Positions 7,974-15,702 of a DNA stretch of 16,382 bases are shown here, piece by piece. The notes below the pieces were generated by a model. It had not been told where the DNA came from and did no database searches. It saw only the letters and a list, made by a program, of their open reading frames with translations. Numbering within the stretch: the first letter of the stretch is position 1; each line of letters starts with the position of its first letter. The translations under genes were made by a program, and so were the position numbers. Source of the DNA: Anaerolineales bacterium UBA832 (lineage in GTDB: Bacteria; Chloroflexota; Anaerolineae; Anaerolineales; UBA11657); assembly GCA_002296125.1 (NCBI GenBank), contig DBHI01000068.1, forward strand, positions 1 through 16,382. Direction: 5' to 3'.

Positions 7974-8270
7974 TTATGTAGATTGTTGGAGAATATCAGC
8001 TAAAGCAGCTACATGTTCAGCGAACGCTTGGTGACCTGTTGCTGTTGGTTCAATGTAGGAGCATGGTTTACGGGACAAAAAAGTTTTGTTAATGGTAATG
8101 TAGTTTTGTTCTTCAAGCTTTCGGAGATGTGCTCCAAGGTTTCCAGAAGTGACTTCAAGTGATTTTTGTAGTTCTGTAAATTCTATCTTGCTTTCATCGT
8201 CGAGAGATGTAATTATCGACATAATTTGTAATCTTATTGGTTGATGAATAACTAGGTTAAGTTTTCGCAT
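7974..8270 (-). CDS. Small winged-helix transcriptional regulator
   Basis: A 98-residue DNA-binding protein of the short winged-helix type (ArsR/MarR-like; resembles the HTH_34 family of stand-alone regulators). The core runs from HQPIRLQIMSII (9-20) through the helix-turn-helix FTELQKSLEVTSGNLGAHLRKL to a wing around YITINKTFLSRKP. A short helix (AFAEHVAALADIL) at the C-terminus may aid dimerisation. I see no cysteine or histidine cluster that would indicate metal sensing; only one cysteine (SRKPCSYIEP) is present. ATG at 8270 is clear. It ends 3 bases from the convergent selenoprotein gene. It lies 61 bases after prmA on the same strand, so it may be the last gene of the grpE-dnaK-dnaJ-prmA transcript or have its own start. 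Target genes are unknown. Confidence 0.85.
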   Translation of the reverse strand: MRKLNLVIHQPIRLQIMSIITSLDDESKIEFTELQKSLEVTSGNLGAHLRKLEEQNYITINKTFLSRKPCSYIEPTATGHQAFAEHVAALADILQQST

Positions 8271-8331
8271 ATTTCACTTTGTTATTTTATACAGATTACT
8301 CTATAATGCAGACTACTTTAGTTTATCATAT

Positions 8332-9336
8332 TTAGCTTATTTTGGGGTATTTTCTATTGTGTTTTTTGTGTCTACAGATTAATGAGATCCAGTCACATAT
8401 ATTATTATCTTCTTCAGACATACATTGTTTTGATATGATTTCTAAATTATTATTGGATAACAGTGTTTCAACTGTGCATGATTGTTCTTTTAATATTCCT
8501 GAAAGTACTAGAATACCATTTGGTGCAATTATATTAGTTAGTTTGTTGTTTAACAGATGGATTATTGTTTTGTACAGAATGTTTACTACAACTAATTGGA
8601 AGCTATGCTTTTTACTTATACAGTTTAATGAACCTCTAATTAGATGAAAATTACTATTGACACCATTTAATTCTGCGTTTTGTTGTGATGATTTTATTGA
8701 TTCTTCATCGATATCTATACCAATGGCTATGTCCGCTTGTAGTTTTAGAGCTGCTATCGATAATATTCCTGAACCACATCCTATGTCAAGTACTTGATGT
8801 CCGGGTTTTACATGGTTCTCTATTGCTTGTATGCACAATTGTGTAGATGGGTGAATACCAGTTCCAAAGGCCTGTCCAGGGTCGATTATTATTGGTATTG
8901 TTTTGTCAACAGGATTTGTTGTTGACCAAGGTGGTATAACAACCAATTTTTTTCCAATTTTGATGGGTTTGTATTGTTCTTTCCAAGTGGAATTCCAGTC
9001 AATATCGTCAATATACTCATATTTTATTTCTAATGGTTGTAGATCTGATCTCAGTGCAATCATATTTAATATTTCAATAGATTGATCTAATTCCTTAATT
9101 TCTTTTGATAGATTAGGAGTTATTTCGATATATCCACGCAAAATTAAATTTTTGTAGTTTTCCGTTATAAATGATGTGTCATAAGGATTTTTATTGGTGT
9201 AATTTTCATGGATTGGTTCCATAGATATACCCTTGCAGCTGAACCTACTTAGTACTTCAGATGCAGCTTCAGCAGTTTCCGAATCGACTGTAAGGCTTAT
9301 TTCAAGCCATTTGTGTTTTGTATGTGTTTTAGACAA
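8332..9336 (-). CDS. prmA: Ribosomal protein L11 methyltransferase (PrmA)
   Basis: SAM-dependent methyltransferase that trimethylates ribosomal protein L11. The 334 residues comprise an N-terminal substrate-recognition part (about 1-110, opening KWLEISLTVDSETAEAASEVL) and a Rossmann methyltransferase domain. Diagnostic PrmA motifs are DPGQAFGTGIHPST at 152-165, the SAM-binding VLDIGCGSGILSIAA at 182-196, and V-N-I-L at 251-254. The product is longer than the roughly 290-310 residues usual in the family, mostly because of an expanded N-terminal section and a basic tail (CRHKKHNRKYPKIS). No ATG fits the N-terminus; TTG at 9336 is the best start, 11 bases after the dnaJ stop. Its place directly after dnaJ is a common arrangement in many bacterial lineages and supports the assignment. 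Confidence 0.9.
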   Translation of the reverse strand: MSKTHTKHKWLEISLTVDSETAEAASEVLSRFSCKGISMEPIHENYTNKNPYDTSFITENYKNLILRGYIEITPNLSKEIKELDQSIEILNMIALRSDLQPLEIKYEYIDDIDWNSTWKEQYKPIKIGKKLVVIPPWSTTNPVDKTIPIIIDPGQAFGTGIHPSTQLCIQAIENHVKPGHQVLDIGCGSGILSIAALKLQADIAIGIDIDEESIKSSQQNAELNGVNSNFHLIRGSLNCISKKHSFQLVVVNILYKTIIHLLNNKLTNIIAPNGILVLSGILKEQSCTVETLLSNNNLEIISKQCMSEEDNNICDWISLICRHKKHNRKYPKIS

Positions 9337-9347
9337 TATGTAATGAG

Positions 9348-10481
9348 TTACATCCCTAGAATATTTTTGATTTGTTCAGCAAAACTTTTGTGTTTTTTGT
9401 ATTCCTTTGGACGCGCTTGGTGGTCAAGTGTATTACCTATATCTCGAAATAGTTTTTTCTGCTCAGGATTAATTTGTGTTGGTATTGATACAGAAATTAT
9501 CACAATTTGATCTCCGCGTTTCCCATTCCTCACATGAGGTACCCCTTTTTTGTTTATTTTTAATATGTCGCCTGGTTGAGTTCCTGCAGGTATAATTAGT
9601 TTTTCTTGGGAGTCTATGGTAGGTACCAATGTTGTTGTACCAAGAGCGGCTTCAGATATATTGATTTCTAATTCAATGATTATGTCGTTGTTATTCCGTT
9701 GAAAAAACTTGTGAGGTGTAACAGTTAATACAACGTACAGATCTCCGTTAGGTCCATTTAGTTCCCCTGGTCCTCCTTCACCTGAAAGACGGATTTGTGT
9801 TTCATTGTTGACACCAGCTGGTATATTGACTGATAGTTTTCTAGTTATATTGTTTTTGCCAATTCCATTACATTGTGTACAAGGAGATAATATAGATTCA
9901 CCACTTCCTTGACAATTGGGACAAATACTTACATTGACCATTGAACCCAAAAATGTTTGTTGCACTTGTTTGATTTCACCACTTCCAGCACATTGTACAC
10001 ATTGCGTTTTTTCTGTTCCGGGTTCAGATCGTTCACCATTGCAATGGGAACATTTTTCAGGACGAGTTATTTCAATTTCATGATTTTCACCATGTACTGC
10101 TTGTTCAAATGTTATTGTGAGGTCATATCTTAAATCAGCGCCACGTCGTGGTTGATTACTGCTACTTCGTTGATTAGCACCAAAACCACCAAAAAATTGG
10201 TCAAAAATATCATCAAAAGGAAAGCCACTACTTCTAAAATCATTAATTCCCATACCACGAAGCCCTTCATGGCCATATCTATCATATGCGGCACGTTTTT
10301 CAGGATCGGATAGTACACCATATGCTTCATTCAGATCTTTAAATTGAGCTTCAGATGCTTCATCCTGATTTACATCAGGATGAAGTTTCTTTGCGAGATT
10401 TCGGTAGGCATTTTTTAGAGTGCTATCATCTGCATTGCGAGGTACGCCTAAGATTTCATAGTAATCTTGTTTATTAGACAC
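9348..10481 (-). CDS. dnaJ: Chaperone DnaJ (Hsp40)
   Basis: Co-chaperone that delivers unfolded clients to DnaK and stimulates its ATPase. The 377 residues follow the full class A plan. The J domain (about 5-70) carries the HPD motif at H34-P35-D36. A Gly/Phe-rich segment spans about 71-110. Four CxxC zinc repeats pair C144/C147, C161/C164, C187/C190 and C201/C204. Two beta-rich client-binding domains follow, and then the C-terminal dimerisation segment. The first repeat departs slightly from CxxCxGxG (CSHCNGER). The start is GTG at 10481, giving MSNKQDYYEILGVPRNA; no ATG fits. It lies 50 bases after dnaK and is presumably co-transcribed with it. Confidence 0.97.
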   Translation of the reverse strand: MSNKQDYYEILGVPRNADDSTLKNAYRNLAKKLHPDVNQDEASEAQFKDLNEAYGVLSDPEKRAAYDRYGHEGLRGMGINDFRSSGFPFDDIFDQFFGGFGANQRSSSNQPRRGADLRYDLTITFEQAVHGENHEIEITRPEKCSHCNGERSEPGTEKTQCVQCAGSGEIKQVQQTFLGSMVNVSICPNCQGSGESILSPCTQCNGIGKNNITRKLSVNIPAGVNNETQIRLSGEGGPGELNGPNGDLYVVLTVTPHKFFQRNNNDIIIELEINISEAALGTTTLVPTIDSQEKLIIPAGTQPGDILKINKKGVPHVRNGKRGDQIVIISVSIPTQINPEQKKLFRDIGNTLDHQARPKEYKKHKSFAEQIKNILGM

Positions 10482-10531
10482 AATATTTTTTTCTTAGTAT
10501 TTTAGACTGGATTGATATTTGTACAAGTACT

Positions 10532-12424
10532 TTATTCTTCACTTAAATCTCCATCAACAATATTATCTTCATCATCCGTGATTTTAGTTTCTTGGTTTTC
10601 GGATTGATTCTGTGTATTATTTTCATCGGATTGCATTATCAATAGTTGGTCCAGATAAGTTTGTAGTTTTGAGGAAAAATCTTTGATCATATTTATGTCT
10701 TCATTCTGTAAACTGTTTTCTAATTTTTCTACAGTTTCTTCGATATCATGTTTCATTTGTGTATCAATATTTTGATTAATTTCACTTAGCAGCCGGTTGA
10801 CCTTATGCAGTGCAGCATTTGCAGCGTTTTGAGATTCAATTAGTTCTTTTCGTTTCTTATCTTCTTTAGTGAATTTCTCTGCGGACTTTATCATAGTACC
10901 AATATCTTCTTCGGTCAGATTAGAAGTACCTTGAATTACAATGTTTTGGGTTCGGTTACTTGCTTTATCTTTTGCACTCACATTTAGAATTCCGTCCGCA
11001 TTAATATCAAAAGTAACTTCTATTTGAGGTTCTCCACGTGCAGCATTGGGAATACCATCTAGCACAAACTTTCCTAAACTATTGTTGTCTGCTGCCATAG
11101 ATCTTTCACCTTGGATCACATTGATTTCAACTGCTGATTGATTGTCAGATGCTGTAGAAAAAGTTTGACTTTTAGTAGTAGGCACTGTTGTATTTCGTTC
11201 AATGAGAGCTGTTGCTATTCCGCCTAGTGTTTCGATACTGAGTGTGAGTGGAGTTACATCAAGTAACAAAACATCTTTAACGTCACCTCCTAGCACTCCA
11301 GCTTGTATAGCCGCACCTGTTGCAACTACTTCATCTGGATTGACTTTTTTATTTGGCTCCGAATTAAATAATTTCCTAACAGCTTCTTGTATTCCAGGCA
11401 TTCTTGTCATTCCACCTACTAGAACTATTTCATCAATTTCATTTACAGAGATTAGAGCATCTTCTAATGCATCATTTACTGGTTTAATTAATTTGTCAAT
11501 CAAATCCTCAGTTAACTCTTCGAGTTTTGATCGAGATAACGTATAGTTAAGATGTTTTGGTCCATTTACGTCAGCTGTTATAAATGGGAGATTGATTTCT
11601 GTTTGCATTACGGTACTTAATTCTATTTTGGCTTTTTCAGCACCTTCTCTAATACGTTGAAGAGCCTGTTTGTCTTCGTTAATGTTAATATTGTATTCAT
11701 TTGCAAACTTAGTAGTAAGCCATTCTACGATGCGATCGTCAAAATCGTCTCCTCCTAAAAAGGTATTACCATTTGTTGCTTTAACTTCAAACACCCCATC
11801 ACCTATCTCCAGTATTGATACGTCAAATGTACCGCCTCCTAGATCAAAGACTGCTACATTTTCTTCTGATCTTTTATTGAGTCCATAAGCGAGAGATGAG
11901 GCTGTAGGTTCGTTAATTATTCGTAATACTTCTAGTCCAGCAATCCGTCCGGCATCTTTAGTAGCTTGGCGTTGTGTGTCATTAAAATATGCAGGTACAG
12001 TAATTACTGCTTGAGTTACAGATTCGCCAAGGTAAGCTTCAGCATCATTTTTTAGTTTTGCTAATATCATTGCAGATATTTCTTGAGGGGAGTACTCCTT
12101 TCCATTCATATTCACGTGTAGATCATCTTTATCGTTACCAGTAACTGTATAAGGCACAGATTTTAGTGATTTTTGTACTTCTGGATCTGAAAATTTGCGT
12201 CCAATGAAACGTTTTACCGAAAAAATAGTGTTATCAGGATTTGTGATTGCTTGTCTACGTGCAACTTGTCCCACTAGACGTTCTCCGGATTTGGGATTTA
12301 CTGCTACAACAGACGGAACAAGTCTACTACCTTCTGAACTAGTAATTACTACTGGTTCACCACCTTCCATAACTGATACTACAGAGTTTGTTGTTCCAAG
12401 ATCGATTCCAATGATTTTACTCAT
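10532..12424 (-). CDS. dnaK: Chaperone DnaK (Hsp70)
   Basis: ATP-driven Hsp70 chaperone for folding and rescue of cytosolic proteins, working with DnaJ and GrpE encoded on either side. The 630 residues start MSKIIGIDLGTTNSVVSV, with the phosphate-1 loop at about 7-14. D194 and T199 lie in DLGGGTFDVS, at the same numbering as E. coli. The nucleotide-binding domain includes the extra subdomain segment around 75-105 found in long bacterial DnaKs. The interdomain linker contains DVLLLDVTPLTL, and the substrate-binding domain and helical lid follow. The tail is acidic and Asn/Gln-rich and ends DGDLSEE, lacking the classic EEVKD-like end. ATG at 12424 is 22 bases downstream of the grpE stop. Confidence 0.98.
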   Translation of the reverse strand: MSKIIGIDLGTTNSVVSVMEGGEPVVITSSEGSRLVPSVVAVNPKSGERLVGQVARRQAITNPDNTIFSVKRFIGRKFSDPEVQKSLKSVPYTVTGNDKDDLHVNMNGKEYSPQEISAMILAKLKNDAEAYLGESVTQAVITVPAYFNDTQRQATKDAGRIAGLEVLRIINEPTASSLAYGLNKRSEENVAVFDLGGGTFDVSILEIGDGVFEVKATNGNTFLGGDDFDDRIVEWLTTKFANEYNININEDKQALQRIREGAEKAKIELSTVMQTEINLPFITADVNGPKHLNYTLSRSKLEELTEDLIDKLIKPVNDALEDALISVNEIDEIVLVGGMTRMPGIQEAVRKLFNSEPNKKVNPDEVVATGAAIQAGVLGGDVKDVLLLDVTPLTLSIETLGGIATALIERNTTVPTTKSQTFSTASDNQSAVEINVIQGERSMAADNNSLGKFVLDGIPNAARGEPQIEVTFDINADGILNVSAKDKASNRTQNIVIQGTSNLTEEDIGTMIKSAEKFTKEDKKRKELIESQNAANAALHKVNRLLSEINQNIDTQMKHDIEETVEKLENSLQNEDINMIKDFSSKLQTYLDQLLIMQSDENNTQNQSENQETKITDDEDNIVDGDLSEE

Positions 12425-12446
12425 ATATTTGTGTAACCTATATTTA

Positions 12447-13040
12447 TTATTTTGCTACACGTACTTGTGCTGGTCGTAGTACCCTTTCATTAATCATGTA
12501 ACCTTGTTGTAGCATTGAAATGATGATATCAGTATCATATTCGGAATGACTTTCTTGTATGATAGCTTCATGTATATGGGGATCAAATTGATCACCAGGA
12601 TCAGCCTTAATTATTATTAGTTGCTGATTCTCAAAGATTGCTATTATTTTTTTATGTATCATTTTGAATCCTTCACCCCATGTTGTACTTTCGTCATCTG
12701 GCAAAGATTTAATAGCTAGTTCCAAATCATCAACTATTGAGAAAAAATTTGATAGTACATCTGCAGCAGCATTTTGATGTGCTGCTTGATTTTCTTTTGT
12801 AGTACGACGTTTGAAATTTTGAAACTCAGCTAATGCTCTTTGTTGCCCATCTAGCCTTTCAGCTGCCAGTTTTTCAACATCAGCAAGTTTTTCCATCCAT
12901 TGATCTACAGTTAGTTTATTAAGGTCAATTTTATTTTCTGTTTGATCGTCATTTTCATCAACAGATGCAGTGATGTTTTTATCATGTTCATTGTCAGATG
13001 ATAAATTTTCAGATTCAATTTCTTGGTTTTGGTTAGCCAT
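12447..13040 (-). CDS. grpE: Nucleotide exchange factor GrpE
   Basis: Exchange factor that releases ADP from DnaK and acts as a thermosensor in the cycle. From the chosen start it has 197 residues. An acidic disordered N-terminus (about 1-45) leads to a long dimerising coiled-coil helix (about 48-105, with QQRALAEFQNFKRRT). The C-terminal beta domain carries the family signature GDQFDPHIHEAII and ends GYMINERVLRPAQVRVAK. I start at ATG 13040 because AGGA sits four bases upstream. An in-frame ATG at 13055 would add five residues (MKQDN) but has no ribosome binding site. First gene of the grpE-dnaK-dnaJ-prmA run. The upstream region has no CIRCE element, and no hrcA gene is present in the window. 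Confidence 0.95.
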   Translation of the reverse strand: MANQNQEIESENLSSDNEHDKNITASVDENDDQTENKIDLNKLTVDQWMEKLADVEKLAAERLDGQQRALAEFQNFKRRTTKENQAAHQNAAADVLSNFFSIVDDLELAIKSLPDDESTTWGEGFKMIHKKIIAIFENQQLIIIKADPGDQFDPHIHEAIIQESHSEYDTDIIISMLQQGYMINERVLRPAQVRVAK

Positions 13041-13074
13041 GTTATCCTGTTTCATAATATTTGATATGTTGTTA

Positions 13075-13137
13075 ACAGTTTCAGATACACATTGAAAGTA
13101 TATTATAAATGTATTGGTCTGATATATCTGAAATTGT
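13075..13137. promoter_or_regulatory. Interrupted inverted repeat flanking a candidate grpE promoter
   Basis: ACAGTTTCAGATA at 13075-13087 is matched by its near-perfect reverse complement TATCTGAAATTGT at 13125-13137 (12 of 13, with nine contiguous perfect pairs). The arms enclose a minus-strand TATAAT (plus bases 13102-13107), a good -10 for grpE. One arm would overlap the -35 zone and the other the early transcribed region. This layout suits an operator for a repressor of the heat-shock operon, but in AT-rich DNA a repeat of this size could arise by chance. No CIRCE or HAIR consensus is present. The rest of the 13041-13295 spacer contains only the plus-strand promoter described separately. 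Confidence 0.3.
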
Positions 13138-13240
13138 TTTGATGTAATTTATATATTCTAACTGATGTTTGTTAACGATTCATTTGTGACATTCAATAAA
13201 TGGACTATCAGGTTATCGCATTGAACAATACTATTAAGGG

Positions 13241-13269
13241 TTTAACGGTGTCAAGAAAAGGGGTATAAT
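13241..13269 (+). promoter_or_regulatory. Predicted promoter of the mutase small subunit-meaB-prs-secA run
   Basis: A perfect TATAAT at 13264-13269 has a weak -35 match, TTTAAC at 13241-13246, with a 17-base spacer. Transcription would begin near 13276, about 20 bases before the ATG at 13296. A purine stretch (AGAGAG, 13282-13287) may serve as a weak ribosome binding site. It drives genes divergent from grpE. Confidence 0.5.
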
Positions 13270-13295
13270 CAAACTATGAATAGAGAGTTTTTATT

Positions 13296-13691
13296 ATGAT
13301 GAGCAGTCCTTTGCGTATTTTGGTCGCGAAGCCTGGCTTAGATGGGCATGATAGGGGTGCTAAGGTGGTTGTTCGTGCTCTACGTGAGGCAGGTATGGAA
13401 GTGATATATACTGGTTTAAGACAGTCACCCTCGATGATAGTAGAGGCAGCGATTGAGGAAGACGTTAATGCAATTGGTATATCTATTTTGTCTGGTGCTC
13501 ATCAAATATTAGTACCTAAAGTTATGGAAATATTATTTGAAAAAGATTTGGGTAATATACCAGTGTTTGTTGGAGGTATTGTTCCAGAGAATGATGTGGA
13601 AGAGTTAATTGATTTAGGAGTGGTCGGTGTTTTTGGTCCAGGCACTAGTACTTCAGAGATTGTACGTGTAATAAGAGATGCGATCTCCTAG
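13296..13691 (+). CDS. Methylmalonyl-CoA mutase small (B12-binding) subunit
   Basis: Stand-alone cobalamin-binding subunit (131 residues) of the methylmalonyl-CoA mutase type, which interconverts methylmalonyl-CoA and succinyl-CoA using adenosylcobalamin. The base-off/His-on signature is complete: D16-x-H18-x-x-G21 in LDGHDRGAK, S63-x-L65 in ISILSGAH, and the GG pair at 93-94. The length equals just the C-terminal B12 domain of fused mutases, so this is the split form, as in archaea and several bacterial phyla. The catalytic large subunit is not in this window and must lie elsewhere. Pairing with meaB 30 bases downstream supports a mutase role over other B12 proteins, although a related acyl-CoA mutase (for example ethylmalonyl- or isobutyryl-CoA type) cannot be excluded. 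Two ATGs occur in tandem (13296 and 13299); either may be used. Confidence 0.93.
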   Translation: MMSSPLRILVAKPGLDGHDRGAKVVVRALREAGMEVIYTGLRQSPSMIVEAAIEEDVNAIGISILSGAHQILVPKVMEILFEKDLGNIPVFVGGIVPENDVEELIDLGVVGVFGPGTSTSEIVRVIRDAIS

Positions 13692-13721
13692 GATGTAACA
13701 TCTATTATCATATTAGAATAT

Positions 13722-14693
13722 ATGTCTTTGTTTAGAGAAATAATTTCAGGTAATCGTCAATCATTAGCTCAGTGTTTGACATCAATAGAAAATGAGGATG
13801 ACAATTATCATTTTCTATCTGAAATTTATGGTCATACAGGTAATGCTCACCTTATTGGTATAACAGGTAGTCCAGGATCAGGCAAATCAACTATATTAAA
13901 TAGTCTAGTGAAACTAATGCGTAAAAATGACGATAATATGGGTATATTAGCAATTGATCCTAGTAGTCAATTTACAAAAGGTGCTGTTTTAGGTGATCGT
14001 ATTCGCATGCAAGATTTGTTGGGAGACAAAGGTGTTTACATTAGAAGCATGGCTACTAGAGGTGCATTAGGGGGATTATCCAATGCTGTAGCAGGTTCTA
14101 TTGATGTTTTGGATGCTGCTGGATTTGACAGAATTTTTGTTGAGACATCAGGGGTAGGTCAGGCAGAAATTGATATCGCTGCTAATTCATATACAACTAT
14201 TGTTGTATTGTTACCAGGTGCAGGTGATTCAATCCAAGCTTCTAAGGCAGGTGTTTTAGAAATAGCCGACATTATTGTTATCAATAAATCTGACTATTCA
14301 CATGCTAGTCTTACTAAAAGTCACCTGCTGGAAATGTTAGACATTGCTAGTCATAGTCATAATATTGATAACAATTCAATCAACAGTTCTAAAAATATAT
14401 GGAGTGTTCCAATTGTTTCAACGGTTGCTACTTCTGGTGAAGGTGTAGATGAATTAGCTGATAATGTATATTCTCATTATAAATATCTTTGTGATACTGG
14501 CGAATTGGAAGTGAGGCGTAGGAATCGTATTAGATATATATACAGATTGTTGTTGCAAAAACAATTGTATACTAGGCTTGAGAACATTCTTTTGGAAGAA
14601 CGTAGTATTCAACAATTAGAGTTGCTAATGCAGGGCAAAAATGATCCATACACAGCAGTTGAGCATCTTATGAAATGGTTTGATACACATTGA
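13722..14693 (+). CDS. meaB: MeaB/ArgK-type G3E GTPase, methylmalonyl-CoA mutase chaperone
   Basis: P-loop GTPase of the G3E class that gates cobalamin loading and protects or reactivates methylmalonyl-CoA mutase. It has 323 residues. The Walker A motif GSPGSGKS is at 49-56. The switch I/metal region DPSSQFTKGAVLGDRIRM is at 79-96, the G3 segment VETSGVGQAE at 140-149, and the G4 guanine-specificity motif N188-K-S-D191. A helical C-terminal dimerisation segment follows. Small deviations from the usual motifs (DPSSQFTKG instead of DPSSPFTGG, NKSD instead of NKAD) are conservative. ATG 13722 follows the mutase subunit by 30 bases without a strong ribosome binding site. The stop TGA at 14691-14693 lies 20 bases before the prs start. 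Old names such as ArgK or LAO/AO transport ATPase refer to the same family. Confidence 0.95.
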   Translation: MSLFREIISGNRQSLAQCLTSIENEDDNYHFLSEIYGHTGNAHLIGITGSPGSGKSTILNSLVKLMRKNDDNMGILAIDPSSQFTKGAVLGDRIRMQDLLGDKGVYIRSMATRGALGGLSNAVAGSIDVLDAAGFDRIFVETSGVGQAEIDIAANSYTTIVVLLPGAGDSIQASKAGVLEIADIIVINKSDYSHASLTKSHLLEMLDIASHSHNIDNNSINSSKNIWSVPIVSTVATSGEGVDELADNVYSHYKYLCDTGELEVRRRNRIRYIYRLLLQKQLYTRLENILLEERSIQQLELLMQGKNDPYTAVEHLMKWFDTH

Positions 14694-14695
14694 AT

Positions 14696-14706
14696 AGGAA
14701 AAGGGG
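14696..14706 (+). promoter_or_regulatory. Ribosome binding site of prs
   Basis: AGGAAAAGGGG between the meaB stop and ATG 14714, with a seven-base spacer. It decides the prs start against the upstream TTG at 14690, which lies 5' of this motif. It stands out because most other starts in the window lack such a site. Confidence 0.65.
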
Positions 14707-14713
14707 ATTGGTT

Positions 14714-15694
14714 ATGAAACATGAAAGTAATAGACGTACTCATATTTATGGGGAAATACATTTGTTGGCTGGCTCTTCATGTCCTATGTTAGCTCAGGAA
14801 ATTAGTGATTATTTGGGTGTGCCACTTAGTGGTAGAGATCTTATCAAATTTCCAAATGAGAATCAGTTTTGTAGACTACATGCCTCTGCTAGAGGCCAGG
14901 ATGTTTATGTTATCCAGAGTACTTCATCTCCTGTCAATGATAATCTAATGGAATTATTGATTATGTTGAATACTTTACGTTTGGACTCTGTTGGTAGATT
15001 AACATCTGTCATTCCTTATTTGTGTTACTCGCGTTCTGACAAGAAAGATCAACCCCGAGTGCCTATAGCAGCTAAACTTGTTGCTGATATGTTAGAAGTT
15101 GCCGGTACAGATCGATATATGACTTTAGATTTGCACGCTGGACAAATCCAAGGTTTTTTCAGTATTCCGGGTGATGTGTTGACAGCATTTCATATTCTCA
15201 GTGCTCATTTTCATGACATGAGATCTGATTTGAAGGATCCAGTGGTTGTTACAGCAGATTTAGGTTTTGCAAAAAAGGGTCGTAATTTTGCTGCCAAACT
15301 AGATATGCCAATAGCATTTATTGAGAAACGTCGTAAAGGTAATGATCCTGGTACAGAGGCAATTGGTGTTATTGGAGATGTAAAGGATCGTGATGTGATA
15401 ATTGTAGATGATGAAGTTGATACAGCAGGTTCTGTTACTAAGGCAATAGATATTGTTAAAAAACATGGTGCTCGTGATGTGCATTTGTCATTTGTGCATG
15501 CAGTTCTTTCTGACCCTGCTTTTGATAGGTTAAGTAAAGCAGATTACAAGAGTATAGTGACTACTAATACGATTTATATACCACCAGAAAAGATGTTACC
15601 TAACATGCACATTCTTTCTATTGCACCTTTGCTTGCAGAAGTTATATTAAGAGCTCATGAAGGAAGAAGTGTAGGAGAGATGTTTAACGAATAA
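14714..15694 (+). CDS. prs: Ribose-phosphate pyrophosphokinase (PRPP synthetase)
   Basis: Makes 5-phosphoribosyl 1-pyrophosphate from ribose 5-phosphate and ATP for nucleotide, NAD, His and Trp synthesis. From the chosen start it has 326 residues, close to the family norm of about 310-320. Recognisable are PVNDNLMELLIM (73-84), SRSDKKDQPRVPIAAKLVA (106-124), DLHAGQIQGFF (139-149, catalytic-loop H141), EKRR (204-207, with K205 and R207 as catalytic candidates) and the PRPP-binding loop VDDEVDTAGS (231-240). The family's F-x-D-G-E near the N-terminus is FPNENQ here (46-51). The loop has T-A-G-S where T-G-G-T is usual, so the protein is somewhat divergent. I start at ATG 14714 because the purine-rich AGGAAAAGGGG (14696-14706) sits seven bases upstream, the best ribosome binding site in the window. 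A TTG at 14690 overlapping the meaB stop is less likely. Confidence 0.93.
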   Translation: MKHESNRRTHIYGEIHLLAGSSCPMLAQEISDYLGVPLSGRDLIKFPNENQFCRLHASARGQDVYVIQSTSSPVNDNLMELLIMLNTLRLDSVGRLTSVIPYLCYSRSDKKDQPRVPIAAKLVADMLEVAGTDRYMTLDLHAGQIQGFFSIPGDVLTAFHILSAHFHDMRSDLKDPVVVTADLGFAKKGRNFAAKLDMPIAFIEKRRKGNDPGTEAIGVIGDVKDRDVIIVDDEVDTAGSVTKAIDIVKKHGARDVHLSFVHAVLSDPAFDRLSKADYKSIVTTNTIYIPPEKMLPNMHILSIAPLLAEVILRAHEGRSVGEMFNE

Positions 15695-15702
15695 TATCAA
15701 TT

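Noticed and set aside
13041..13055. ATG at 13055 as the grpE start
   Set aside because: It has no ribosome binding site, whereas ATG 13040 has AGGA upstream. It remains possible and changes only five residues.
13041..13295. CIRCE or HAIR operator before grpE
   Set aside because: I searched by eye for TTAGCACTC-N9-GAGTGCTAA and CTTGAGT-N7-ACTCAAG and found neither.
14690..14713. TTG start for prs at 14690
   Set aside because: It overlaps the meaB stop, and the strong AGGAAAAGGGG lies after it. ATG 14714 has that motif at normal spacing.
14691..14717. The meaB stop TGA as another selenocysteine codon
   Set aside because: The following codons resemble no MeaB tail, the ordinary end fits the family length, and the prs ribosome binding site begins there.
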